Translations under genes and position numbers: made by a program
Notes under the pieces: generated by a model
Seen by the model: only the letters and a program-made list of their open reading frames with translations
Databases searched by the model: none
What the model was told of the DNA's origin: nothing
NCBI RefSeq assembly: GCF_036417845.1
Contig: NC_089994.1
Location: 16,510,001 to 16,574,000, forward strand
Source: Apteryx mantelli
Lineage: Eukaryota > Chordata > Aves > Apterygiformes > Apterygidae
Length of the DNA stretch: 64,000 bases
Direction of reading: 5' to 3'
Shown here: positions 12,401 to 23,900 of the stretch, one piece after another
How the letters are laid out: each line of letters opens with the position of its first letter
Numbering within the stretch: position 1 is the first letter of the stretch

Positions 12401-15061
12401 AGCACGTCACACTAGTGTAACCAGAGAAGAAATCATTCAGCAGTGGGCCAGGCGGAAGGAAACTATGGGCAGCCGGCCTTGAGACTGTGATTCCCCGAGG
12501 GAGCTTGAGAATGGGGTACCGCCATCTTCTGTGAGACACGGAGAACGGAACTGTTGCCATTCACAAGTCTCACCACATGGTGGCAACCAAGGAAACGGAG
12601 AGGCCACCCAGCTCCGCAAGTGAGCATGAGGCTCTAGAAAGACTAACTCCACTCGGCGCATCCTCTTCACATTCACTGTACTTCATCATTAACACAAAGG
12701 CAGAGCTTTTCGAATCCAAAGGTGACATATCCTTCCCATTCCCCACCCCCCCCCCCAAGGAAGAAAAAGTTCTAACATTTCAATGTTATCTGTCTGTAAA
12801 GAATATGTTCTTAAGGAGTAGCTAGTATACCTCTGAACTACCTTCTAAGTTGAGTATCTGCAAATTAACAAGATCAGTATATATATTAAATAAAAAAAGC
12901 TCTGTGATCCCCACACAAGGTAAAACAGACAAACAAACAAACAAACAAAAAAAATCAACCTACATCAACTACAAGATCAGACTGCTTTAATAATCATTTT
13001 TTTGGCTTAAAGCCTATGAACAGTATTTTAAAACTTGTTTAAGTTCTAGCTTTGACCTAAGACTTCTGCCAACTATATGCATCAGACAAGTCTGACATGA
13101 GGCAAATCAGTGACATTCCTGTTCTAAGGAGAACACAGGAGTATATACAAGGTTACAGTACACTACATCCCCTACCGCAGCTGAAGTTGCTATAGTCTCT
13201 TATATCTAAATTAAATTCAAATTATGAGATTCTAACAAGTTATTAGTGATAAGACATGCATAGGGCCTAGATGAGCATTTGTAAGAGTTTGAAAACTTGA
13301 ACAGTAGAATCTTTGGCTGGAAAAAACTTAAATTTACATCGATAGGTACAGAGGTAATCTGAAATAAGATTAACTGAGAAATCTCTTAAAGAGAGGAAAA
13401 GACTTGAATATTAATAAGTCACCTTAGAGGTGCATCAAGTTCTTCTTTCTCCATTTTCCCCTCCAGTTCTTCTGTATTTGTCAGCTCCATATCACTCTCA
13501 TCAATTCCATCTTTCTTCTCATCATTTTGAAAGTATTGCTGAAGTGCAGTGTAAAGTTTATAGACTTGACTGAAAGAAAGCTTATTGTATGCCAAGATCA
13601 TATGGCGCAGAAAAAGACCTGCAAAGGAAAACATCTATTATGACAACTATCTGTGAAGCTCTCATTTCAGAGGGGAGACTAGAAATCATTATAATAGCCA
13701 GAAGCTTAAATTGCATTAGATAATTTTGCTTAAGTGCCTCATCTTAGCCTACCAATTGATAAAACTCACTTTTGTAGAGAATCAGTCTGAAAATAATTTA
13801 GTGGCAAATCTCAGAGATTATCTGATCATGGAACAGTTGTTAAGATCAGTAAGAATTACAACACTATGCAAAATTATTTCTTAATCTGAAACATTTGAGC
13901 AAGAGAGTTATGAGATATATATCCCCAGTACACCCAAAAAGAAATGCAAATATTTACCTTGAATGAATTATATTGATATTAGTTATCACATCAAATATAG
14001 CTTATTAATAATAACTACTTACCTACTACACTTGTTTTATGAACTTCTGGCTCTGTCCCAGTAAATGAATCTGAAAGGTCATCAAAAAACTGTTCCATAT
14101 CTTTCAGTTCTCCTTCTGCCATAAGTTTTAACCTAAATGGGGGGGGGGGAGGGAAATCACCTTTTTTAGGGCTCTAATATTACATATCAAATAAACACTC
14201 CTTCATTTTCAGGTATAGATGAATAAACACAGACAGAACCAAGTGGTAGCTAGCTCATTATACCCAAGTTTTTACATTTGTGAACAAAATCAAAACATGT
14301 TAAACGTAATATAATAATGTAAATAAATGACAATCATATAAACAATAAACATGACAGCAAATAATAATGATTTTTCTTTTGAAACAGTTCTTTCAATAAA
14401 GAGAATAAAGAGAAAGGGCTATGACTCTTTTAACAAGGTAAGTAACAACCGATTTTAATACAATCACTGTTTTGCGAGTTCTTTAATGTCAGAACAGCTC
14501 TTCTGTACCATGGAAACTTTAAAATAGATCGTTTCAACGCTTAGTGTCTGTGCCCTTTCAAAACTTTATTTACGAGAACTGCAAAACCGTAGAAGAAGGT
14601 TTTGCTCCCGACGCATTGCCCTCTCAACCGCAGCCGCGGCGGGGCCGGGCCCCAGCGGGAGGCGGAGGGGGAGGCGGAGGCCGCCGCCGCCGCCTACCTG
14701 ATGTGCACGGAGCCGGCCAGGTGCGGGCAGGACTCCTCGATGGCTTTGCGCAGTCGCGACAGCGGCATGTCGGGGCCCTGGGGAGGAGAGCGACATGTCG
14801 CGATAGGGGCCGGGGCCGCCGCCGCCGCCCCCAGCCCCGGCCGCGGCCCGGCCCCACCTGCAGCAGCGGCAGCAGCAGCCGGTTGAGCCGCCGCCGCTCC
14901 AGCAGCCCGAGCTGCGCGCCGGCGCGGCCCAGCTCGCTGAGGAGCACCAGCAGCGCCATCTTGTAGGGGGTGACCCAGTCCTTGATGCCGAAGACGTTGG
15001 CGTGCACCACGCCGTTCGTCATCATGGGGTTGAAGTAGAGGCTCTCGTGCACGCTCGCCAT
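433..15061 (-). CDS. ANAPC5: ANAPC5 (anaphase-promoting complex subunit 5), 5' 16 coding exons, 3' end outside window
   Basis: Encodes the TPR-containing APC5 subunit that helps build the platform of the APC/C, the nuclear/cytoplasmic E3 that ubiquitinates securin and cyclins in mitosis. Coding exons on the minus strand, in transcript order: 14858-15061, 14698-14777, 14023-14132, 13423-13618, 11472-11538, 9006-9107, 7859-8049, 6836-6917, 5971-6060, 4693-4874, 4077-4212, 3762-3836, 2835-2956, 1605-1712, 1207-1354, 433-595. All junctions are AG/GT and all phases join, giving 685 codons plus one base. The human protein is about 755 aa, so roughly 70 C-terminal residues in one last exon are missing to the left. 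The start is the ATG at 15061 (protein begins MASVHESLYF, as in human). TPR-type helices lie in the second half, e.g. around QQAELALQEAIRIAQ. Exon 9 is the least human-like stretch (ILEQKIFDSC against VLGQKRSDSY from memory). No frameshift or stop is seen. Identity is secure. Confidence 0.97.
2462..2562 (-). repeat. MIR-like ancient SINE fragment
   Basis: The plus strand reads like the reverse of a MIR/CORE-SINE core: a block like 'cattttacagatgaggaaactgag', then a 'cagag' run and a diverged end. The match is recognised by eye and is degenerate. It lies in ANAPC5 intron 13. Confidence 0.45.
9155..9178. repeat. poly-A run
   Basis: An uninterrupted A homopolymer of about 18 bases lies in ANAPC5 intron 5, 50 bp upstream of exon 6 on the minus strand. 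There it reads as a T run and could simply strengthen the pyrimidine tract. Confidence 0.7.
9730..11040 (+). mobile_element. LTR-retroelement-like insertion (probable old solo LTR), no coding genes
   Basis: A sharply GC-richer block of about 1.3 kb interrupts the AT-rich ANAPC5 intron 5. It contains a TATA-like GATAAAAGG at 10120-10128, then a C/T-rich stretch around 10200-10240, then diverged repeats of a 'ccagcagctggag' unit with TG-rich spacers (10260-10960). Imperfect direct repeats flank it: ACAACCCT at 9730-9737 and ACAACCCCT at 11032-11040. This layout fits a large avian ERV-type LTR; I see no gag, pol or env frame. It could instead be a satellite-like or composite repeat. Boundaries and family are uncertain. 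Confidence 0.5.
10260..10960 (+). repeat. degenerate repeats built on a 'ccagcagctggag' unit
   Basis: Copies near 10298, 10500 (as 'ccagctgctggag'), 10580, 10725 and 10770 are each followed by a G-rich tail ('caggcc..tgggg' or 'gaggatccaggg') and TG-rich spacers such as that at 10660-10700. Unit spacing varies, so it is not a clean tandem array. It forms the right half of the LTR-like block. Confidence 0.5.
12928..12954. repeat. (ACAA)n microsatellite
   Basis: About five tandem ACAA units run into an A stretch in ANAPC5 intron 4. It is a simple repeat with no further signal. Confidence 0.85.
14858..15061 (-). CDS. ANAPC5: ANAPC5 coding exon 1 (start codon exon)
   Basis: This 204-bp exon holds 68 complete codons from ATG at 15061 to the donor CAG/GTGGGG. 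The first 34 residues match the human N-terminus almost exactly. The segment after it (roughly residues 44-52) is Gly/Ala-rich and diverged, where human has a short linker before the ERRRLN motif. The exon is CpG-rich and lies inside the promoter island. Confidence 0.95.
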
Positions 15062-15400
15062 GGCAGCGCCCTCCCCGGCCCGGCCCGGCCCGGCCCGCAG
15101 CCCTGCCCGGCCCGGCCCGCCGCCCCGGCTCCCGGGAAACCGGCCTCCGCGAACCGGCCAATCGCAGCAGCCGCCGGCGTCACGCGGGCGGCGCGGCGGC
15201 CAATCGGAGGAGCGGCTGTGCGCCCGTGCGAAGGCTCCGGGTGGCGAGCGGGGCCCGGAGGGAGAGGTTCCGGGGGGCGCGGGGGCGGCGTGCGCCTCCC
15301 CTCTGCCGCTTGTCCGCCTGCCGGCGCTGCCGTCCCCGTTGTCCTCGTGGCCCAGGCGGGATCTGGCCCCGCGCGTCCCTCCGAGGAGCGGCAGCTCGCG

Positions 15401-15598
15401 GAGCCCTCCCGCTTGAACGCAAGGAAACACATCTTCGCTGCGAGGGCGGCTGAACGCGGGCACAGGCCGCCCGGAGAGGCCGTGGAGGCCCCATCCGTGG
15501 AGATGCTCGAAGGCCAGCTGGAGCCGGGGCTGCGGGATCAGGGCTTGGGCCGGGCGGGCTCCAGAGGTGCCGTCCAACCTCGGCTGTTCTGAGTGTGA
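15401..15598 (+). mobile_element. CR1 non-LTR retrotransposon, 3' end fragment
   Basis: The plus strand follows the well-known 3' end of chicken-type CR1: 'aggaa..acatcttc.ctg.gaggg', then a 'ggccgcccggagaggccg' block, then 'tggaggccccatccgtgga', then 'ctccagaggtgccgtccaacct' and 'ctgttctgag'. It has gained CpGs relative to the usual copy. The terminal 8-bp repeats of CR1 are not evident. It lies antisense to ANAPC5, about 340-540 bp upstream of its start codon and within the CpG island. It supports a bird or other sauropsid origin. Confidence 0.8.
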
Positions 15599-15599
15599 C

Positions 15600-18500
15600 A
15601 GCAACAACGAAGCCGGACGTGCCGCAACTCTGCAAAGACGTGGTGCTTTCCCCATAGCCAGTCGCTAAAGAAGCCGTGAGAGGCTTCGCTGGGCCACGCT
15701 GAGGAGTTGTGACCCATGCTCCGATGTGAGCATTTCTCTGGTACAACCTGAAACTTAACACCACAAAGCAAATTTGCTCCTGTTAGATCCTGGCGGAGAA
15801 CTTGGACTTCCTGTGTGTTAACTGTAATATGATAAAGGCATTTCTTAGAGTTTCCACACATACGTATTATTGTTGCGGTAATTTGTTATAGTACTTCATT
15901 AAGGTATCACATTTCCAAAGAAAATACTCCAATTATTGTAATAGTTGTCATTTTTGTAAGCGAGAACAAAACAAAACTCAATATTATGATACATCTGCAC
16001 ATCCCCAGAGATTTCAGTTGACTTGCTCCTGATTCATACTTGCAGGTAGTGAGAGGAGAAGGAAAGTCAAGCTTGGAGTAATTTTCTCAAATACATGTAC
16101 ATTTAAGAAACTTAGTGTTATAGTTAGTTGTTGCTAGCACAATTAATGATAACTTCCTAGCCTTCATTCAACTAAAGCTACAGCCGAATATAAAAAGCAG
16201 GAAATGGCTATAGATTCTATGTTGCAAAGGCTAAGTAACTGACATTTCCTGAAAATAAAGTATGCCATCTGGGGTGGAAACACTGAAATGCTAAGGTGAT
16301 TTGCTGGGGAGGGGCCAATTGCAGAAGTCAGCGAGGAGAAAGGAAATGACTGACATGCAGCTGGCCAAAGGTCTGACTTTTTTGTACCCTATCTGAAGCT
16401 CTCATGCAAATCACACTGAATAATCCTTTAGCATTTTGTACTGAGAGATTTTAGAACATGCTTTTTAATGCATATTTGAAGAAAAAAATCCCATCCCTCA
16501 TAACTAACCCTCTAAATAAGCAACAAGAGATTTTTTTTGTCATATAAAGTTCAAGTTTAGGTTATACAACTGAAAAAGTCATCCCTTATCTTACCAAAAC
16601 TATGCTCAAGCCCCTGAGTAATGTGTCTGAGCTTTGTGAAGCGTGTAATAGCTAGCATCTGGACTTGGGAATTCTTGCATTTTAGTGAATGCTGAATCCA
16701 ACAGAATGTTGAATCCATTGGACCAAGTCTCAGTAATCTGAAAACCTTCTTTAAAGATAATTCCAAAGTACTGCATGTCTCTGGTATAAACAAGTGAATG
16801 CTACAATTATTATCCCTATAGGTAATAATACCCGATCTGAAATTCCCAAATAAAACCTAGAGCTGAACTTTTTTTTTAATTTAAGATTTGTAAACTGGTA
16901 GATAAAAAAAGAAAAAAAAAGATTTCTGATAAGCATCCTGTCTCCACCTCATTCTCTGGTGATATGTAAAACCCTGGAGGATTACAGAACGGCTGCTGGT
17001 CATCATCACTTGTTATTTCATGACAGAAGTAAATGGGACATCTAGCACTAATAGATTTAAATCTTTTAATGCTTCTTTGGCACAATCCAGAAGGCTCAGT
17101 GAGGGCAAGTCTCTTATTAACAGAACCTCTGCAAACACCACTTTTCAGTCAGAGAGTAGCAGATGGGGTTAAAGTTCCATGTTTAAAAATAATCTACATG
17201 GTCACAATTGAGACATGCTAATGCATTAGAAGTGATCTCAGATCACATGTTACAACTATGATTCATCAAGATCTGCCCAAAATAAGGTGGGAGTGGCAAC
17301 TGCAGTTGTCAGCATAGCCTCTAGATCTCAGCTGTGTTAGGCCCACATTACTCCCTAAAACATCTGTGTTTGGGAGGGTTTCTTTTTGACAAGTCCTTTC
17401 CAAAGCTAAAGAAAAAAAAATTAGTTATTGCCGTATTTTGCTCATCTGTGGGACAATTTTTATGGGTCAGGAGTCTTGTTTTAATTTAAGATTATTAACA
17501 AAAATACTTGTGCATAACTTGGTACTTCAGAGATGACCCTCTGAGCTGACACCAAGTTTAGGGGTCAAAAAAGTTTTAAGAAATCAAACAGGACTGATGT
17601 TTCTTCAGGTGCCTTAAAGTAATCTCTTATATGAGAAAATGATAAGGTAAGTGTCAGGTAAGGGGAAGAAAAGGTAAAACAGCTGCATTTTATTTCTTGC
17701 TCTGTCACTAGCTTGCTGATTAGCCTTAGGTCATTTAGTTTGTGTACTTACACTCCCTCTCCAGTAGTAAGCACCTGGCTCCCAGCGTCCTGTACATTTT
17801 AAAGCCTCAGATGAAAGATTCTTTTAAAAAAGTACTCAGAAATGAAAAATATTCATAACACAATGAATATTTGTATCCCAACTGGCTTGGTCTGCAAGTG
17901 GGGAGATGAGAAAACTGTTTAACATGCTTTTAATCTCTTACACAAAAATGTAAAAAAGTATTTCAAAGGCATTTAAAGATAAGCTTCTGTTCTTTTCACT
18001 CTTTAAGCTGCGTTTTGGAGAACAGTTGTCATTCCTCCAGATTTCAGAAACAGTTCTCAAATTTTCAAGGACTGGTCCTGCTGTTAACTTTGCTTTTTGT
18101 GTTAGTGTTTGTAATTCCTTTTGCTGTCCCCAGAAAAGGTTGATTTAAATCTCTTGTTTTATTCCAAGACATGGATCTAAGAAGCTGAGATCTCACACAC
18201 CTCTGTCTAAGCCCATCTGTCAGGCCAGTGGAAGAGGGACAGCAGAAAGCAACAGATTTAATTTGAAGAAACAGCAAAGCCTAGAAAAAGAACAAAAATG
18301 ATCAAATTATAGAGAGTATTGAAAAAACAGCTATCAAGCTTCAACAGTAAAATGAGTCGAACTCTGGAGAACAGAATTTGCTATGTTACATTGTGCGCGT
18401 GTGACAAATGTGCTATTGTTTGTTCCAGCACTATTCACAAAGGCCTTTCTAATAAAAATCATCTTTTTAGTTACATTGACTAAAATTGCAAGTTATTGTT

Positions 18501-19660
18501 GCAAAAAAGTGAAATATTGATATGGTATTTTTTGTTAAATTATGTGTAAAGTTCATAGTATATTAAAGGCTTCCCAAGGAGCATAAGCATTTCCAAAAAA
18601 GAGATGACCTGATTTTGCATGAAAATGTGGTATAAATGCACATCCAGAAGTTGGGCTGTATGAAGTATCAGCTCTTGGTGCTAAAGCTGCCAAGATTGTG
18701 TCATTCTGATGCCAATTACATACTGAATTTTTTTGACTTAGTTCGTGCATCAGACCTTCTGCTCCAAAAATGTATCTATTCTGCACAAATATTAAAGATT
18801 CTATGCAACCTTCTGTAAATGTCTGGCTCATGGGCAAAAATTGTTTTCAGCCAATTTTGTCTGTCCCTCTATCTGGCTAGAGCCTCCTTTGTTCTTTGGC
18901 CCAGCGTGCTTAGTCTTATGTAAAGCTTTTCTGAAGCCTTGCCATTTTTTTTTTACTTAGTCTTTTTGGTTAAAAGCCTCTGTTTCTTGCAGCCTTCAAT
19001 TTTGTAAATATCTCATTCATTTGGTAGGCAGAATAATAATGGGGATCTAGGAGCCAGTTGAACCTGGATTTTCAAATAATAACCCTTCTCTTCTGTTACT
19101 TAAAGGTCACCAAAACGCTTGGTAGAATAATCAGGACTTTGGCACTTTGCCTATAGCACTGTGGCTTTTAATTCTCTTTGTGACAAACCACTGTTCGTAT
19201 GCAGAGGTGCCAAAAAATCCCATATTTCAGCGACTGCCAGATTCATGTCCAAATACTGGCAAGTCTGTGTCAGACTCCTGGAAGTAGGTGGCTGGTGACT
19301 GATCCAGTTACTCCGTATGTTAATACGACACTTGCTATTGGATTTTATAGCCAGTTCCATCACCTTGAAGGAAATCCAGTGCCTGATGATTAGTGTAGAT
19401 CTGCTTAAGCATACAGGGAAAAACATGATGTAGAAGTACTCTGATTCCTCCAGACTTTGGATGGGTGTGTGTGTGGGGAGGAATATTTCTTTCATCTGGC
19501 CTTTCAGCACAAAAATGTATTTTCTGTGACATCCTGGTTCCTGAACTATTAAAATAAAAAAGGAAGAAAAAAAAAAGCAGCACCCTTCAATTTAACATAA
19601 AGCACTATTTACCTGTTCCTTAACATATATTTCACCAGTATCACCGTTTACGGGGCGCCA
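15600..19660. other. intergenic region between ANAPC5 and RNF34
   Basis: This is AT-rich, low-CpG sequence with no exon I can support. Open frames such as 18553-18837 (minus) lack homology and splice context. It holds a MIR-like fragment near 17690-17765 and an octamer ATGCAAAT at 16404-16411. Nothing else was recognised. Confidence 0.6.
17690..17765 (+). repeat. MIR-like ancient SINE fragment
   Basis: The stretch reads 'tgctctgtcactagcttgct' then 'ccttaggtcattta', which follows the MIR core 'ctctgccacttactagctgtgtgaccttgggcaa' with several changes. It is short and degenerate. Confidence 0.45.
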
Positions 19661-20960
19661 CGGCTCTGTGGAGGATTAGAAATATCGCAATTTCAGCAGC
19701 AGCTATTTAGGCGCTTTCGCCCTCTGCCTGGAGGGCAGCCCGCGGCTCTGCTGGCCCAGCAGATGAGCCCGGCTCATCCCCGACCAACGTCCTCTCAGAG
19801 ACCGTTACCGAGCGCCCGCACGTAACCCTCCACCTCCTCGCGCGGCCCCTGTCACAGCGACAGCTTTGCCGAGGGCCTCCGCGGCTTCTCCGCCGACTCC
19901 CAGCCGACACGCGAGGGGGGGGGGCTCTCCTGGATTTTCCCGCTCCCCTTACGAAACGCAGCTGCCTGTGGCCTCTCGCTGCCATTTTGGGGGGGGAGGT
20001 ATCGCTGCCCCCGGCCCTGCGCGGTGCGCAGACACCGCGCCCGCGGAGCCGCCGCGCGCCCTTCCCCGCGAGGCCTCGCCCCCCCGCCAACAGCGCTTTC
20101 CCCTCCTCTGATTGGCTCGTCCCGCTCGCCCCGCGGCGGCGCGGCCAATGGCGTGCGGCGCGGCGCGAAGGCCCGCCCTCCGTGAGGCGGCCCCTCGGAG
20201 CGCCGGGCGGGGCGGGGGGCGGTGGCGCCGGGGTCGCCGCGGCGGACGGCGCCGGCTGAGGTGGGCGGCGGCGGCGCTGGGGCCCGGGCGGCGGCGCCGG
20301 AGCGGCCATGAAGGTAAAACCGGGGGCGGCGGAAGGGAAAAGGTGCCATTTCCGTCGCTGTGTGTGTGTGTGTGGGGGGGGACAACCCGGCCCGTGACCC
20401 CGGTGGCCCGGGCGGCGCCGCCCCTCCCCCCCTCGCCTCAGCCCTTCAAGCCGCCGAGCCCCGTGGGGCAGCGGCCGCCCTCCCTTCCCTTCCCTTCCTT
20501 GCCCCGTTACCGGCGGGCGCCCGGCCCGGGGCCGCCTTGCCGGGGAGCCGCGGCGCCCTGCGCTGACTCAGCAGCCGGGCAGGGCCTGTCGCGGGCTGGT
20601 GTCGCCGCTCCGCGGCCTGAGGCGAGCCCCCCCCCCCCCCCCCCCGCCGTTTCCACCCAGCGGCGGCGCGTGAGGAGAGCGGCCGTTGGAGCGCGTCCGG
20701 CATTGGGGGGGAAAAAAGGTTTCCTTGACCCAGGGCGTTAGTCACAGAAGTTGCGTGGATGTAAACACGGCATTTCAGCGAGGGCTGAAAAATCCCTGCC
20801 GCTCTGCCGGCTGCGATACCGCGTCCTTCTCGCCCGGTTGTGTAAGGAGCAAAGACGGAGCCTCCGGCTGCCTGCGGTGGGTGTCTGCCGGAGGGAAACG
20901 GTCTCCTCGGGCTGCTCAGTGCACTTGAAACCGAGAACGAGACCGGAGGAGCTCAAAGGG
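19660..20960. promoter_or_regulatory. CpG-island promoter of RNF34
   Basis: This CpG-dense block covers RNF34 exon 1 (ATG 20308). ATTGG at 20111-20115 and CCAAT at 20145-20149 lie 160-200 bp upstream of the ATG. No TATA box is seen. Downstream, inside intron 1, are a TG repeat with a G run (20359-20381), a C19 run (20627-20645) and a GCTGACTCAGC element. The TSS is probably between about 20150 and 20300. Confidence 0.8.
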
Positions 20961-23900
20961 AATTTCTGTGCTTACGTTTAAGTTATGGAGAGAAGATAGC
21001 TGATGGCAGCTTGTGAGAAGAGAATGAGGAAGTCGTGACTGGTATAGTTAGAAATGGCTTTTTAGTGCAGATATTGCCTAAGTTTTAATTCTCTAGAGTA
21101 TCTGTCTTGTGTCAGTGGTTTTTGGCACGGTTTCACTTACTTTACAGAGCGATAAAAACATACTCTAGACAGTGTTTGTAATTCAATTAACAGTTAATGG
21201 ATACTAGTGCTTATGAAGAATGCACGATTGATTTAGGTTAAGGAGAAAATGAATGATGCCCATGTTGCCTTACCTTTTACCTTAAAATGACCAAATGCTT
21301 AAGGTAGATGTAATGACATTTTCTGTTTGATACTTACAATAGTCATGTATGAAAAAGAATAACATTTTTTTCCTAAATAAATACTTATTTAGTGCTGATA
21401 GTGATGTAAGAGCAGTTGTTACAGGCTACTGAATAAAGTCTAAAAAGCAGGTGTTAATCAAACAGGTAATGATAGCTGTAGCAGCTAGGCTGTGTCCATT
21501 CAGTCACTGTGTGTCTTCCTCCTGCTGTGACCCCTGAAATGACTGTAGTTATATAGTGAAACAAGCTGGCTTCTGAGGGTACTGACAGACACTTTTGGTT
21601 AATTGTTTTATTTTTCTATACTTATTTGCATAGCACTATTTTTTAATCTTTTAAATATAAAAGCCAGCTCATCAGTTTTTAAGAATATGTGAAGAATTAG
21701 AGTAACGTTTCTGCAACTGACAACTTTCCTTTAAGATGAGGAAAAAATACTTTTCAAAACTCCAAGTTTTAAAACTTGGAGTTCTCTTGGGTTAAGTCTT
21801 TAGTTTTTAGATTGTATTTCTGGACTTAACTCTTGCCTAATAAACTAGGGCAATTAGAGATAATTTGTTTTGTATGGGAAAAGTGAATATTGATCCATTT
21901 CCGTTCTTTGGTGCTGAAAAGTAGAAAATAAGTCTTAGTTTAATGACAGCTTATTGGCATGAAAGTCTGATTACACAGTTCATCTGGAGTCCATCTGATG
22001 TGTATCCGTGAGCTCAGCCATGTGACAGGGATACCTGTGTCTTCGTTAGGGGTCAGGGAAGGGCCATTGCTTGTTCATCCTTCTTGCACTCCGTTCAGAG
22101 AAAGCTTAGGAAGATTACCTAAGTGTGGGTGCCCTCCACATGGAGGTTTCTTTCTTATTATGTTTGGGATGAATTGCTCTTGAAATACCTCTAAAACTAG
22201 ATTAGTGACTATAAATTGTTGCATATGTGTCTAATTTTATTAGTGCCTGCAATGTTATGTGTAGTACAGCTTTGAAGAAAAGTTACTGACGGTGTTCAAT
22301 ATTCCACTGGTACTGCAACACTTCTAATGTCAGCTTACGGCAATGAAAGTGAAATGCCAGGTTTGGAGAGATGTTTCTTAAGGAACATATGTGAACGTGT
22401 TGTTGTAAACATGTTTAGTCCTATGGCATTGTTTTTCGTAGCTTCTTTTTAGAGTAAGGACTCTTTTCTTACCTTTTGTGCTCAGTGGCTTGGAAGAAGA
22501 ATTTCTGGAGTATCCCCAATGGCGATGTGTTAAGTTCCCACAAACATAACAGCATAACACCAACGTAAATGGTGTTCAATTTGGGGAAAATATGCAATTT
22601 AATATAGAAACTAGTCTAGTTAATACAGGAATTAAAATACCAGCATTAGTGAGGTGAAGTACATGTTCTGTTTGGTTAAGGTTTTACAGTAGGAGTAAGT
22701 ATCAAACATAATTGTTTTAATGTCTTTATGCTTTGTAAAAAGATATTCTTCTGGAACAAAAAGTAGGAAGAGAAATTATGTTTAAAGAAAGTTGTATCAC
22801 TCAACTTCCTTCCGTAAAGAACCTGGTGCACTTCTTTTTGCTGTTTTGTTCAGTAGGTTTTGGTGAGCCACCTGACAGTGTTTAAACACTTGACCCGCCC
22901 AGCTTGTAGTCCAAATTCCAGCTTTAAGTAGAATATGCACTTCTTGACAGAAAATCCAGTACAAAGTACTTTCAAGGATAAAAAGTAGTAAAGTAATATT
23001 CATATATGTTATTTAGACTTTTCTTGTAGTGTTTCATTTTATGATTAAATTGTATGAATCAAAACTGAAATCCAAGCAATATGGAATAGGTTTATTTGGA
23101 GTTATTTTCCTTTTGTTAAACCTTTTGTAAGACAGTAAAACAGCAGGTTCAGGGAGTGCTTGAAAGACATTTAATTGTTGGAGAAACTAGACCATTGTTT
23201 CTAGTAAAGTTCAATTTGTTACCTTGAAGTTAGAAGAGCTAGAAACTTTTCTTTAGGGTAAGCAAACACAAGGTAACAAACTGAACTTTGCTAGAAACAA
23301 TGGTCTAGTTTCACTGCGAGTCCTATAGGAACTGAGTTAGTGCTGGAGAAGATTCTACTGGGGGCAGCCCTGCTCTAATTAGGATGAATTGCTGTATTGC
23401 TGTGTCTCTCTCCTTTCAGACTGTCCCTTACTAGTCAATTTTTGGGGTTACCTATGATTGGCTGTTAGTCTCTTCCTTCTTTAATATGCTTTGCTATTAC
23501 ATTATCTCCTCAAATTCCTGACCCTTTTGGTTTTGTGCAGAACTCTGCTAGAAAAGGAGGTATGAAAGCAAGCTCCTTGTGCCTGCTTTCGCCTCTTGAA
23601 AGCAAATCTTACCTACTTTGGTTTGCAGTTGAGAAGTGGAGATTACTGGGCTTGTTATAGACGTTCATGTATTGAATTCCTAATGCTTGGGGAATTCATG
23701 CAACATGCTTTTGGGATGATGACAGATGGAGTGGAGTAGCTCTTTAATAGCAAGTCGCGTATGATATGGGCTTTAAGATACTAATTTCCTTTTTTGCCTT
23801 GTGACTGTTTTCAGGCGGGAGCTACTTCCATGTGGGCGTCCTGCTGTGGGTTGCTGAATGAAGTCATGGGTACTGGAGCTGTTCGTGGCCAACAGGCTGG

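Larger units (their letters stand above)
596..14857 (-). other. ANAPC5 introns 1-15, contents
   Basis: Introns lie between the exons listed for ANAPC5. The largest are intron 5 (9108-11471, with the LTR-like insertion), intron 4 (11539-13422, with an ACAA run) and intron 13 (1713-2834, with a MIR-like fragment). Intron 1 is only 80 bp. The introns at 596-1206, 2957-3761, 4213-4692, 4875-5970, 6061-6835, 6918-7858, 8050-9005, 13619-14022 and 14133-14697 are AT-rich and hold nothing I recognise; open frames in them lack coding character or splice context. Bases 1-432 are the start of intron 16, also empty apart from a short G run near 24-32. Confidence 0.7.
14590..15600. promoter_or_regulatory. 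CpG-island promoter of ANAPC5
   Basis: Sequence is strongly GC- and CpG-rich across exons 1-2 and about 500 bp upstream of the ATG. Two CCAAT boxes (15158-15162 and 15200-15204 on the plus strand) sit about 100-145 bp upstream of the ATG. No TATA box is evident. A reiterated CCCGG tract lies at 15078-15125. The layout is typical of a housekeeping CpG-island promoter; the exact TSS cannot be seen. Confidence 0.8.
20314..23814 (+). other. RNF34 intron 1
   Basis: This 3.5-kb intron starts in the CpG island and becomes AT-rich after about 20960. It contains a 26-bp palindrome at 21758-21783 and a long hairpin at 23183-23312. No alternative exon could be supported. Confidence 0.8.

Noticed and set aside
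14624-15655. 343-codon open frame on the minus strand across the ANAPC5 promoter and first exon
   Set aside because: Only the part from ATG 15061 to 14858 is real coding sequence; the rest is an open frame in GC-rich promoter and intron 1.
18553-18837. 94-codon minus-strand open frame in the intergenic region
   Set aside because: No recognised domain, no flanking splice sites needed by a neighbour, AT-rich intergenic context.
20112-20741. 209-codon plus-strand open frame over the RNF34 promoter
   Set aside because: It does not match the RNF34 protein, runs through the exon 1 donor and reflects CpG-rich composition.
23183-23312. Calling the hairpin a microRNA gene
   Set aside because: The stem is longer and more perfect than usual animal pre-miRNAs and there is no expression evidence; reported as an inverted repeat.
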